NCBI GenBank assembly: GCA_030295235.1 | Contig: AP026162.1 | Coordinates: forward strand, 868,001 to 932,000 | Origin: Fistulifera solaris | Lineage: Eukaryota; Bacillariophyta; Bacillariophyceae; Naviculales; Stauroneidaceae | Direction of reading: 5' to 3' | DNA: 64,000 nt | Part shown: piece after piece, positions 45,481 to 56,576 of the stretch | Layout: each line of letters opens with the position of its first letter | Position numbering within the stretch: position 1 is the stretch's first letter | Program-made: the position numbers and the translations under genes | The notes under the pieces: model-generated | What the model saw: the letters and a program-made list of their open reading frames with translations, nothing else | Told to the model about the DNA's origin: nothing | Databases searched by the model: none

Positions 45481-46963
45481 ATGAAGTTCTCAATCGCTTC
45501 ATCGATTGCAGCGCTTCTACAAATTGCGCTGATTGGTGCTTTAGAACAAAAACCGATAAGACGCGTCGGTATCATCGGATCCGGAGTCGCCGGTTTGACT
45601 CTTGCCCATGCTCTTCAAGAGCTTGACCAGGTAGAAATATTTGATGCTCGCAGCGAACTCAACCGAAAAGAAGGAGCTGGATTTCAGCTCAACGGCGGCC
45701 TTGCGTCTTTCGAAGCTGATCTTCAAAGAGCCGTCGCGGAAGCTGGAATGCCATTAGAAGGCATTCAGAGTAGATCAAAAGCATGGTTTGGGAAAACAGA
45801 AAACCAAGATTACAGTACCTTACTGCAACTCAATATAAATGAATTGATAAGGCAAGCTTCCGAAGAGGTTTCCGATGAACTTCTGGATGACGACGGAAAC
45901 GCAAAGTGGACAGCTATTACGAGAGGAGCCCTTCAGGAAGTTTTACGAAACAATCTACCCAGTAGCGTCCCCATCCGATTCAATAAGAAGCTGACCAGCA
46001 TAAACGAGCATGAGAGTGGTGGTGTGCTTTGCGGCTTTGACGACGGATCATGTTCAGGTCCGTTTGATATGGTCGTTGGCTGTGATGGAATACGGTCAGC
46101 CACGAAAGAATTTGTGAATACAGCGAAGATTGAAGAAAAGAAGACATCATTACCTCCATCGAACGCTATATACTCCGGTATCCGTATCCGTTTTGCTGTT
46201 GTAGACGAAACAGTTGAAGAAAAGCAGACATCAGGGACAAAGTTGACGCAATACTTTGGCGACGGTGGCTACGCCTTACACGGAAAGTTCGGGGCAGGGA
46301 AAGGCCGGCCGCTTACCAGTATGGCTGTTTTTGTCTACCTGGATGAGAACTATATCGGACCTTTTCAGGTAGCAAAAGAGAGGAAAGATCGTGTAACAGT
46401 TGGCGAAAATGCGGACTGGACTCAAACTGTCGAACAGCAGCTCGAAAGCTCTCGAAGTAACATGCTATCTCAGCTGACAGCTTTCAATATACCAGACAAA
46501 GACAAAGCTCTTGAATCTGTAATAAGGAATGCGGACCGTATATACGAATTAGGCTCATACTTCCACAATCCCTTCACCCGATGGAGTCGAATACTCAAGA
46601 ACGGTTCCTGTGTTGTACTCTGTGGTGACGCGGCTCATGCTATGCCGCCATTTCTTGGACAGGGTTCGAACCAAGCGATTCAATCTGCTTACTGCCTTGG
46701 CAATAAAATTTTAGAATACAACCAGCAACTGGAAGACGAGAACGGCGATTTAACACTGGAAAAGACCCTCGCTACTTACCGAGAAGTTCGGTGGAAACCG
46801 ACTTTCAATATACTTTGGAAAGCGCTCTTTCTCGGATACCTCGAAACAGGGGGGAGGAAACGGCATATACTCAAAGCCCAGGGACAGCTTCTTCCAGTTA
46901 ATGGGGGCTGTTGGTGTTGCAAAAGGAGTTCTACTAGGCGCTGCAGTTCCCAAAATTCGGTGA
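45481..46963 (+). CDS. FAD-dependent monooxygenase (zeaxanthin epoxidase/salicylate hydroxylase-like) with signal peptide
   Basis: The protein begins MKFSIASSIAALLQIALIGA, a secretory signal peptide, so it enters the ER; no clear plastid phenylalanine motif follows. The FAD-binding Rossmann fold starts RRVGIIGSGVAGLTLAHAL (GxGxxG), ending with an acidic residue (VEIFDAR). DMVVGCDGIRSATKEF is the DG fingerprint, and VVLCGDAAHAMPPFLGQGSN is the GD motif that contacts the flavin ribose. These three place it in the aromatic-ring hydroxylase class of flavin monooxygenases. A frame change in a G6 run near 46852 (one extra base) restores a C-terminus ending AKGVLLGAAVPKIR at 46963, giving about 493 residues. 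The substrate cannot be told. Confidence 0.85.
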
Positions 46964-47065
46964 AAGTTATTCGTCAATAATTTTAAGGAAATAATGCTAT
47001 GCTTTACAACCACAATAACTATACTAAACTGGGAAATAACGCGTCAAATCAGTACATGTAAATAG

Positions 47066-48280
47066 CTAAGCTGTTTCCTCCACCATGGATGCACTATCCA
47101 AAGCCATTCCCATAGCGTGTAGACCATTGTCGACGTACATGGTAATACCAGTAATGGTGCGAGCCATGGGGCTAAGCAAAAACAAACCGGCATTTCCAAC
47201 ATCGTCGTTGTACAAGTCCTGAGCCAATGGGGCGTTGGCTTTGCTATAATCGATCGCCTTCTCAATAAATGTTCTCGATCCAGGCTCCTTCGATTTGCCA
47301 ATGGCAGTCGCAGCTCGGCTCTTTAGGGGACCAGCAGAGATCGTGTTCACACGAATTCCGTACTTGCGTCCCGCCTCAAAGGCAAGAGTGCGCGTGTCAC
47401 TCTCGAGTTGGGCCTTGGCGGACGACATACCGCCTCCGTAACCAGGGATGGCCTTCTCAGAAGCAATGTACGTGAGGGAGAGGAACGAACCGCCCTCATT
47501 CATGATGGGACCGAATTTTTGAAGAAGCGACACTGCAGAGTACGCAGACGCAGAAGAAGCGGCGAGGTAACCCTTGCGAGAAGTCTCAAGAAGAGGCTTC
47601 ACAACCTCAGGACCGTTCGCAAGCGAGTGAACCAAAATATCGATCTTTCCGTAGTCGGCTTCGACAGCCTTGGCGACTTCGGAAATAGTGAATCCATCCA
47701 AGCCTGCATAGCGTTTGTTGTTCTTGATGTCTTCAGGGACATCATCAGGCTCGTCGAACACAGCATCCAAGGGGTAAACCTTTTCGATGGTCATTTTGGA
47801 ACCATCCGACAAAGTGGAGTCTTCGTCGAACTGACCCTTGCTCAAACCCATCTGGAAAATCTTGAGCACAGGAGGCCAAGTTCCGACGACAATAGTAGCA
47901 CCGGCATCAGCCAGAGCGCGAGCGATAGCCCAACCGTACCCTTGCGAGTCGGCAACACCAGCAACGAAAGCCACCTTGCCCTTCAAATCGACCGTTTTGG
48001 CCATGTGAAGGCTAGTATCGGCGACTCTGGGCGATTGGGCGACATTATATGCCGAACGTGCACCAAATCCTGCTTCAGCGAAGAAGGGCCGACGAGAAAG
48101 TCGGAATGTAGTGTGAGACACAACAAGCAGCATCAGCTTATAATACGAGGGATAACGACGCTCGCTCGATTTTCGAGATCTAGAATGATTGGTCGTTCAC
48201 TTACCGAAAGTGGACGGGATGAAAGCGTTGGTAAAAGCGGATAAGAAAATCGTGATGAATAAAAGAACTCGGGAAATCAT
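47066..48280 (-). CDS. ENR: Plastid enoyl-ACP reductase (NADH), copy 1
   Basis: Two exons, 48280-48205 and 48069-47066, with a 135-bp intron (GTAAGT...GCAG, phase 1). The spliced protein has 359 residues. Exon 1 gives [16 protein letters not shown] then TNAFIPSTF: a signal peptide and an ASAF-like plastid site. The mature part is plant-type FabI: cofactor loop [22 protein letters not shown], catalytic Tyr and Lys in [18 protein letters not shown], and [13 protein letters not shown]. It catalyses the last step of each elongation cycle in plastid type II fatty-acid synthesis. The C-terminus ends SASMVEETA, shorter than copy 2. The ATG at 48280 is chosen because the intron-spliced presequence is convincing; an unspliced alternative begins at 48133. 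Confidence 0.95.
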
Positions 48281-49157
48281 TGTTTTTCTGCTAAGAAGCT
48301 CAGTTGTCGGATAAATGCGTTACAGCGTTTGCGAAGCAGGTGCTACTCGTGAGGATAGTACCTGTTACGGCGATGAAGATATAGTATTGACTGTAAGTAG
48401 AACCAAAGATGGAGCGATGAAATTGTTTTAATCGATACAAAGAGCAACAGTTGCAATAGAAAACAAGGTCACATCATTGCGCTTCCTTTACAACGCAACG
48501 ATACGAGAAAGGGTTAACGACGATCGTACGTCACTTCGTCGGTCGGATCTTGTTTCACGTCAGTCGTGGATACCTTGAATGCTACTCTATTCCCACAAAG
48601 TAGATTGTATACTCGTAGCGGTACTAAATTAGGTCCATTTTACAATCATTTCGTTTGGCAGCTGGCAATCAAGTCTGACGGTGCAGGAAGTATAAGGCAG
48701 TCTAATCATAAAAACTGTATCATCATCAGCACCGGAAATAACGATTCTCATACATTCAAGGCAAAATATAGCAATTCACCGTAAAAATCATCGCCCTAAG
48801 CGCTGTTGCTCACACCTTTTACCGGTTCGTTTATTAAAAAGTGTATGACCTAAATAAGCCGCTCTCTCTCTTGACTCTTGCTTAACAGAATCCGGCGCGA
48901 TTCTGTCAACAAATGAGACCGAGATCTTGCACGAAGGACGAGAATGCAGACATTCATCTTAAGTCATACTCCATATCTTCGAAGCCAACGGAACATAAAT
49001 AGTTTTCAAAACGAAGTCTTGCAGTGGACCAAGCGGCCCAAGATAAATTCTTAAACACATTTTACAAACGTAGAAGATAATTTAATTGATGAAGAAATAC
49101 TCAAGTCCAAGATGAAAGCATATTCAAAATCTATTACTCCATACAATCCATGTCAAT
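48281..49157. promoter_or_regulatory. Intergenic between the two enoyl-ACP reductase genes
   Basis: It should hold the promoter of copy 1 and the 3' end of copy 2. A plus-strand frame at 48566-48784 has no recognisable sequence. I see no repeat or mobile element at the duplication junction. Confidence 0.4.
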
Positions 49158-50402
49158 TTATGCACTGACCATTTCCGGTTCTTTCGCCGACTCGGGAACG
49201 GGTTCCTCCACCATGGATGCGCTATCCAAAGCCATTCCCATAGCATGTAGACCGTTGTCGACGTACATTGTAATACCAGTGATGGTGCGAGCCATGGGGC
49301 TGAGTAAAAACAAGCCAGCGTTTCCAACATCGTCGTTGTACAAATCTTGAGCCAAAGGGGCGTTGGCTTTGCTGTAATCGATAGCCTTCTCAATAAATGT
49401 TCTCGATCCAGGCTCCTTCGACTTGCCAATGGCAGTGGCAGCTCGGCTCTTTAGAGGACCAGCAGAAATCGTGTTCACGCGGATTCCGTACTTGCGTCCC
49501 GCCTCAAAGGCAAGAGTGCGCGTGTCACTCTCGAGTTGGGCCTTGGCGGACGACATACCGCCTCCGTAACCAGGAATGGCCTTCTCCGAGGCGATGTACG
49601 TTAAAGAGAGGAACGAACCGCCCTCATTCATGATGGGACCGAACTTTTGAAGAAGCGACACTGCAGAGTACGCAGACGCAGAAGAAGCGGCGAGGTAACC
49701 CTTGCGAGAAGTCTCAAGAAGAGGCTTCACAACCTCGGGACCGTTCGCAAGCGAGTGAACCAAAATATCGATCTTTCCGTAGTCGGCTTCGACAGCCTTG
49801 GCGACTTCGGAAATAGTGAATCCATCCAAGCCTGCATAGCGTTTGTTGTTCTTGATGTCTTCAGGGACATCATCAGGCTCGTCGAACACAGCATCCAAGG
49901 GGTAAACCTTTTCGATGGTCATTTTGGAACCATCCGACAAAGTGGAGTCTTCGTCGAACTGACCCTTGCTCAAACCCATCTGGAAAATCTTGAGCACAGG
50001 AGGCCAAGTTCCGACGACAATAGTAGCACCGGCATCAGCCAGAGCGCGAGCGATAGCCCAACCGTACCCTTGCGAGTCGGCAACACCAGCAACGAAAGCC
50101 ACCTTGCCCTTCAAATCGACCGTTTTGGCCATGTGAAGGCTAGTATCGGCGACTCTGGGCGATTGGGCGACATTAGATGCCGAACGTGCACCAAATCCTG
50201 TCAAAGCGAACAAGGAAAGATTCGTGAGATCAAATTTCGGCGTGAAAAGCGTTACGGGATATGGCTCTCAGTAGGAAAGAGTCGATGACCCGTGCTCGAT
50301 TCATTGCCTATCGATCGACGACGTACCGAACGAAGACGGGGCGAAGGCATTGCTAGAAGCCGATAAGAAGACGGCAACAAGTAAAGTAACACGAGAGATC
50401 AT
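49158..50402 (-). CDS. ENR: Plastid enoyl-ACP reductase (NADH), copy 2
   Basis: Two exons, 50402-50327 and 50197-49158, with a 129-bp intron (GTACGT...GACAG) at the same position and phase as in copy 1. The spliced protein has 371 residues. Exon 1 gives [16 protein letters not shown] then SNAFAPSSF, a textbook bipartite plastid presequence. The catalytic domain is almost identical to copy 1 in protein. The C-terminus is longer, adding [13 protein letters not shown]. Exon 1, the intron and both flanks differ strongly from copy 1, while the 5' half of exon 2 is near identical, which points to gene conversion after an older tandem duplication. Confidence 0.95.
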
Positions 50403-50916
50403 TATTCTGTATCTAATGCTAAGAAATTATAATGGGAGGGGTAGGAATCTATGACGAGACAGATCAAATGTAACGTTTGTGAGAATTTTTCGGTGTTGTG
50501 ATGGATGATGATGAATGGCAATAGTCAACATCACGTCTTTTTTGTGAGAAAGCAACTACACACGTCATCCGTCACCTAATACACGAAACAAACTATGAGC
50601 GATGAAGTACCCGCAACGGTTATTTGAGACTACAAACTCGTTTTAAAGAATGACTCATTGAGTCACACCGGTACTGTGTCTTCTCCCGAGTCCCGAGTCC
50701 ACTACCAGCTACCGGTACCAGAGCTTTCGTCTTTCGTAAGTTTAACGTAGGCTGTAGGCTAAGATGGGGCGCCTTAACAAAGTAATTGTAGTTATGCTTA
50801 TCAAAAATCGACAAATGTATGACCCAAAGTGCATGATGTCCAACGAAGAACGACATAACCTCGAAAGAATGGGCTTCGGTTTTACACTTTATTTCTTCTC
50901 ACGGGAGGTGAAAGAA
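50403..50916. other. Intergenic, upstream of enoyl-ACP reductase copy 2
   Basis: Promoter region of copy 2 and 3' flank of the PH-domain gene. Small direct repeats (TCCCGAGTCCCGAGTC and ACCGGTA motifs near 50685-50715) are the only structure I see. Confidence 0.4.
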
Positions 50917-51639
50917 CTAGCTAAAGTATCCACCTGACAAAGGCGTACCTTCCATTAGCGGACGCATTTCAAGTTCTTGCATCTCTTTTCGCTCCACACG
51001 CATGCGTATTCGTTCTTTCTGATTTTTCAAGTTACGGCCGAGCCGATCAAAATATTCCCACGATTTTGGATGAGAATCTTCTTGCGCATGTCCCATGGAC
51101 CTCTTAATAGCTTCTTGTTTGGCTTCCATGATACTATTGACCCAGACAAGTGCTTGCTCCGGGTCACTTGCGCAATAGTAATACTGTTTCCGAAATGTTG
51201 ACACACAAAACAGCGTGCCATGGTCAAACGGCGTCCCTTCACTGCCAAGAGGTAGATATCTCAGGGAATTGTTGTCTACAATGAATGCTTCTATTGAAGT
51301 CAGAGCCAGAGGGCTACCCTTGGGTTGAGAAGGGGCTTCTCTCTGTGTCAGATCATCCTCAAACTTGTACAGATAACTACCCAATAAAACAAGGTAACGC
51401 GCTTCCCAGCGAGGACAGGTAAATCGATTGAGCAACGGAACAGCTGCGACGCATCTCTGTATGAAACGCGGCAATAACGAGTAAAGCAGAGGGATATGTA
51501 GTTTCCGAACCGGTCCATGTTCCTGAGGCGATGCCTTGAGCAATGCGGATCGACTCAAAGCGACGGGTGACGATGTACTGCCTTTGCTCATTATTTCTGC
51601 GGTAGATCCTCGGCGTTGGCGTAGTTGTCTTTGCGACAT
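50917..51639 (-). CDS. PH-domain protein
   Basis: Intact frame of 240 residues. The basic N-terminus (MSQRQLRQRRGST) is followed from about residue 70 by a pleckstrin-homology domain: CPRWEARYLVLLGSYLYKF is the first strands, FDHGTLFCVSTFRKQYYYCA a middle strand pair, and DPEQALVWVNSIMEAKQEA the C-terminal helix with its conserved Trp. A charged helix then runs to the end (RLGRNLKNQKERIRMRVERK). PH domains bind phosphoinositides or proteins; the partner here is unknown. The domain call rests on the strand pattern and the Trp helix. Confidence 0.75.
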   Translation of the reverse strand: MSQRQLRQRRGSTAEIMSKGSTSSPVALSRSALLKASPQEHGPVRKLHIPLLYSLLPRFIQRCVAAVPLLNRFTCPRWEARYLVLLGSYLYKFEDDLTQREAPSQPKGSPLALTSIEAFIVDNNSLRYLPLGSEGTPFDHGTLFCVSTFRKQYYYCASDPEQALVWVNSIMEAKQEAIKRSMGHAQEDSHPKSWEYFDRLGRNLKNQKERIRMRVERKEMQELEMRPLMEGTPLSGGYFS

Positions 51640-52117
51640 GATGAGTGAAAGAAACGATCGTAATTAATGGTTGCAACAAACTATCTTTCTTCATTTATTC
51701 ACCTCTTCCTTTCTCTTCCTGACGCGTTCACGAATCACGAAAAACAAAAACTCGTTCCGGCCTTTTTCTTTTTCGTTTGAGTACCGCTGATATTTCCCCG
51801 GTATTCGTTTTCTATATTGAAATACTTGTTGATGTCGTTGCTTTTTTGGAATTTCAGATTCCTATCGGCGTCCTTTATCAATCAATGTGTAAAGCGATTT
51901 GTTTGAATAGGGAATCTTGATCAAGCCCTTTGTAACCGCAAAAATAGTCCTCCATTATTGAACACGCACTTCGTTCGGCAAAGCCCATCAAAACCGAAAG
52001 ACGCGCCGTTCCACAGGCAACAGCCAGTCAGCAGGCCAACAACAGCGGAAAGCGACCATCAACTCGACGTTGTCATCGTTGTTTACCGAATTAATAAACA
52101 AACAACCCACTTGCATC
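51640..52117. promoter_or_regulatory. Divergent intergenic region, PH-domain gene / small plastid protein
   Basis: This 478-bp gap separates two outward-facing genes. Pyrimidine-rich tracts lie near 51685-51790. No gene or repeat seen. Confidence 0.4.
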
Positions 52118-52545
52118 ATGGTTTCCCGTATCCTACTCCTCCTTACTCTTCTTGTGCTTGGAACTGAGGTATGTCGTTAAAGCACGCAACATTAAATTAT
52201 GCTTGGCCCGGCGATTTTCTAGTTTTGCTTCGTCTCGCTCATGTCATCGCTTGTGACTCACCTCCTTTTTTACTCGAACTACAGGCATTTGTTATTCCCA
52301 CTTTGCCTTCCTCTGCCAGCGTATCACCTTTGATGGCCAGCCGCGTCAACGCCAAGAAGGAAAAGATCAAGCGCAACCGTGACAACATGCGCAAGTTCAA
52401 GTCCGTCGGACGCAAGGGAACCAGCCGCAGAAAGATGCTGAAGAAGGCACAAGCTTCCAAAGCTCGTCAAACGGAAGCAGAATTCATTGCTCAGTGTTAC
52501 ATCACCGCCCCTCCCCCGAACTCGGTCGAGGAACCCAAGCAGTAA
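52118..52545 (+). CDS. Small basic plastid-targeted protein
   Basis: Two exons, 52118-52168 and 52285-52545, with a 116-bp phase-0 intron (GTATGT...ACAG). Exon 1 encodes MVSRILLLLTLLVLGTE, a signal peptide; exon 2 opens with AFVIPTLPSSASVSP. The splice creates EAFVIP, a plastid cleavage motif. The mature part is about 75 residues and very basic (VNAKKEKIKRNRDNMRKF, GRKGTSRRKMLKKAQASK), ending QCYITAPPPNSVEEPKQ. It looks like a nucleus-encoded plastid ribosomal or RNA-binding protein, but I cannot name the family. The unspliced reading would lack a presequence. Total 103 residues. Confidence 0.8.
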
Positions 52546-52733
52546 ATTGAATTTTTCTTTTAGAATAATTCAAAGTAAATGGGAATGAATGGTGTGATTC
52601 GCGTGCTGTGATTGAGAGTTTGTGGTTCTATTACCTAGACTGCTCGTACTCGCTTTCTATTTATTTAAATTCTTATCGTGAATCAGAAGTTTCCACCACG
52701 TTTCGACTAGCACCAAACTTTTACAAGTATTCC

Positions 52734-54107
52734 CTATTCTTCATCCACTCGCTGACTAACGGCACCGCTTTCCACGGCAATATGCGGGCGCGGCTCAACC
52801 AGTCTTCGGGCAGTCTTTCCCATAGGGTTGGGCCTGTCTTCCAGAGCAGTCTCGTTAGGGAAAAGCTCGCACTGTGCTTTCTGCATCATGATGTGATCCA
52901 TCAATGTCAAAGCAACCATCGCCTCCACCATCGGAACAGCACGAGGTAAAACACAGGGGTCATGGCGACCTTTGCCCCGCAACTCTACTTCTGTTCCGTC
53001 TCGTGTGACAGTTTTCTAGACAAGACAACAAAGAATTGGGCGGTAGTGAGGACGGAGGCTCGATGAAAACATGAAGAATAAAACAACTACGTACCTGTAC
53101 TTGCCCAATCGTAGAAGTCGGCTTGAAAGCAACATGAACTACTATACTCTCTCCGTTGCTGATTCCACCTTGAATGCCACCGGATCGATTAGTTTTAGTT
53201 CGAGTTGCTCCAGTTTCCGGATCAATGTAGAATTCATCATTATGATCCTTCCCACTCAGCAGAGTTCCGGCAAAACCGTCCCCTGACTCAAAGCCTTTGG
53301 CGGCCGGAATGGACATGCAAGCCTTGGCCAAATCAGCCTCTAATTTGTCAAAGACAGGCGCACCTAATCCGGCAGGGACATTGCGAGCGACGCATGTCAC
53401 CACACCCCAATGGAATTTCCCGCCTTTCGAATTTCATCGATCCGCGCCAACATTTTTTCCGCCGAGACCGTATCGGGACAGCGCACAATGTTGGCGTCGA
53501 CGTCTTCCATGGTGAATGTTTCGTCGTCTACGTTTTCCGCCTTGATATCCTGCACCGCCGAAACGTAGGCTAATACTTCGATACCATTGTACATTTTGAG
53601 TAATTTGCGAGCCACCGCACCCGCCGCCACACGCCCAATAGTTTCGCGAGCACTCGAACGTCCTCCACCCGCTACAGCTCGTACTCCGTACTTGGCATCA
53701 TACGTTGCATCCGCATGACTGGGACGATACGCGACTTTCATATCATTGTCCAAATAGTCCTGACTTCTTTGATCCTTGTTTCGCACCAACATGGCAATGG
53801 GAGTACCTAAAGTCAATCCATCCGGCGACAAACCAGAAATAATTTCAACCGCATCTTCTTCATTCCGCGGAGTGGTAATACGAGACTGACCCGGACGCCG
53901 CCGATCCAAATCCATTTGAATCTCTTCGCGTGTCAGAGGAATACGAGGAGGGCAACCGTCAAGTTGTACTCCAACACCTCCTCCGTGTGATTCACCCCAT
54001 GTGCTTATGCGAAAGACGCGACCAAATGTGTTGCCTGTGCCCATGAACAAAGTCAAGGCACTGGTTGTTGGCGTGGCGAGGAATAGAAAGGATACAGAGA
54101 GTCTCAT
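52734..54107 (-). CDS. AROC: Chorismate synthase
   Basis: Two exons, 54107-53095 and 53015-52734, with a 79-bp intron (GTACGT...TCTAG). One frame change in a run of four G/C near 53402 (a missing base); the corrected protein has about 431 residues. It starts [20 protein letters not shown], a signal-type presequence consistent with plastid import. Diagnostic motifs are [55 protein letters not shown] with [30 protein letters not shown] and, after the intron, [17 protein letters not shown]. The enzyme makes chorismate from EPSP with reduced FMN, the last step of the shikimate pathway. The family assignment is certain. Confidence 0.95.
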
Positions 54108-54864
54108 GGTTGAGTAGCAGTTTGATTGTTCGAGCAATTCTCAATGCAGCCAGTACTTCCAGCAGCTTTCAATAAAATCAATCTGTTTGATCTTTCTTTA
54201 ATTTGTAATTTGCGGACTGTCTGATAATAAGCACAGAGCTGCTCTTCAAGTCGATGCCGAAGTGCCGAGGTTCAACTTTTGGAGGATGATGATTCCGTGT
54301 GTTCGACGGTCTGACTTTATTGATGGCGAACGAATGAACGGAGCAAAAAAAAAAGCGGGGCAAAGGGGCAAACCGAGTGACGCGTTTCACGGGACTGAGA
54401 GCCAAGTCAGTCGCGTAATTTGATTTTCTAAGTTTTGGCGTTTCGATTAATGTCGAATGAATCTTGCTTAGGGAATTGAAGAACGTATGCGGCAAATTGT
54501 TCGTACGATATTGTTTGTCGCTTTCGGACCCGAGTTTTGATACTCAAAAATTCAAAAAGTTTTGGGTGCTACCTACATCGGTAAAATTCCTACGGGGCAT
54601 ACGTGAATTTGACGTAGACAATTAAAGCGTTGTATCGTCGCCTTTTTATGATGTGGACCTGATTGTGAACATCATGTTTGAGTGCGACTTATTAATTAAT
54701 GTCGGTTACCTGGTAATGGTTTATTGGAATGGCAGTCGAACATACGCGAAAAACGGATGATGTCAAATTACACAAATCCGGGTGCCCCGAACGAAGCAAC
54801 CAAAAGAGGACGAAGAGCGCCGTCGTTCAGAATCGTTATGAGCGCGAAAAATGTCTAGAACACA
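54108..54864. promoter_or_regulatory. Divergent intergenic region, chorismate synthase / cathepsin-like protease
   Basis: About 757 bp with an A9 run near 54347. An upstream ATG at 54851 opens an eight-codon frame that ends just past the protease start, a possible uORF. No gene or repeat recognised. Confidence 0.4.
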
Positions 54865-56040
54865 ATGGCAATACTAGTCTTCTGGTTCATCTTCCTTATC
54901 GGTGTTCTATTGACGACAGGACGAACAAACGCGCAGTATGGAGATCTGATTTTGCCAGGACACACGAAACAAAACGACTACTCATTGCCCCTCCCGCACA
55001 CTTATTCGACCGATTTACCGCGAGCGTTCTCTTGGCTTGATGTAAATGGTGTTTCGTACTTGACACACTCTTTGAATCAACATATTCCGCAATATTGTGG
55101 AAGCTGTTGGGCGCACTCCGCATTATCTGTTCTAGCGGACCGAATCAAGATTGCTCGACGCTACGATGTCATACAACGAAAACCAAAAGAACGCTTCAAT
55201 GCCGCAATCTACAATCATGACGATCTCAACTTTTCGGTTCAATTCCTCTTGAATTGTGGATCACACATGGCTGGATCGTGCAAAGGGGGATCCGCGACTG
55301 GCACTTTCCAATTTATACAACACGTTGGTTTCATCCCGGTCGACACATGCCAAAATTATATCGCTTGCTCGGATGACTCAGATGAAGGTTTCTGTGCTTT
55401 TGTCAATACAACCTGCCTGGATATTAATGTATGCAAAACCTGTTCGCCCTCGGAAGGTTGTCGAGCCGTCAAAACGTTCCCCAATGCGACTGTAGCGGAG
55501 TTTGGGACGTATCATTTCGACACAGCTGCCATGATGGCCGGTAAGTTTCCAAGTTGACCCGAAAGTACTTCCGCGTGAGACTCATCTATCTATCGCTTAG
55601 AAATTTACCACCGAGGGCCGATCAAAGCCTCTGTGGACGCCACGTTTCTTGTCAATTACACGGGAGGAGTTATCTGGGATGCCCCCGACTTCCATTCACG
55701 ACGTCACAATCACGGAGTCGAGATTGTAGGCTGGGGCTATGACGAAGAAAAAGGTACGAGCCTTGGGCTGCGTTCCCGCATAAATGGTTCATCTCTAAAA
55801 GTGTTTTCAGATCGTCAGTACTGGGTGGTGCGAAATTCATGGGGTACCTATTGGGGTGAAACGTCGTTTTTTCGTGTCGAACTAGGAAAAAACTTACTGA
55901 TGATTGAAAGCAACATTGCTTGGGTCACACCAAAATCATTTTCCGTTTGGGGTTGTGACACAAACATGAACTGCGGGCTTCAGGAGGAACTCTACATCGA
56001 TCCTTCCTTTTACCTCGCACAGTTTCGTAGCACGGGTTGA
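54865..56040 (+). CDS. Papain-family cysteine protease, cathepsin Z/X-like
   Basis: Starts MAILVFWFIFLIGVLLTTG, a signal peptide. Exons are 54865-55540, 55601-55753 and 55811-56040; the introns are 60 bp (GTAAGT...TTAG) and 57 bp (GTACGA...TCAG). The second intron is a multiple of three and free of stops, so retention would add 19 residues. The spliced protein has about 352 residues. The catalytic Cys is in PQYCGSCWAHSAL, the His in RRHNHGVEIVGWGY, and the Asn in WVVRNSWGTYWGE. The near absence of a prodomain (mature-type sequence LPRAFSWLDVNG starts ~50 residues in) and the HxPQYCGSCWAH context match cathepsin Z. It is probably lysosomal or secreted. Confidence 0.9.
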
Positions 56041-56576
56041 AACCGACAACCAAAATGAGCAACGCTGGTAAATTCACAAGTCGCGTTTGAATATCATCTG
56101 TGGACTGTTGTAACAAGAATATATTTTAAATGTACAGTTTAAGGGGCGAAGTAACTTCGCTCGATCCAGGCCTTGTCGGTCTGGTGCATTTCATACGAGG
56201 CAAAGATCGTATTTCGCTCCAACATCATTAACAAAAGTATTAATTTTGAGGATGAATATACCTTTATCTTTAGAAATGCTGATCAAAGACAAGTGCTTAG
56301 ATATTGATTCAAGTAATAATGAGTGCGGTCAATAGTTTACGGGACTGCGGTGGGTCGTCGTCCGGAAACATGCTACACTTCAAGCGATACTCGAAAGTCT
56401 ACTACCTGTACGTTGGTTCACGTAGGACTCCGTATGGAAATTTATCTGCACAGCGGAACCCGGATATTGATCTTTGTATTATTTTTTCGCAAGGAAAACA
56501 AGCACGACAATGACGCTTGATTATAAAGAAGTCGTCGTCGAAACTTCACTTATCTTATCCGAAAAATGTCGCTGCT
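56041..56576. other. Intergenic between protease and HhH-GPD gene
   Basis: Both genes point right, so this holds the 3' flank of one and the promoter of the other. I see no conserved frame, repeat or signal. Confidence 0.4.
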
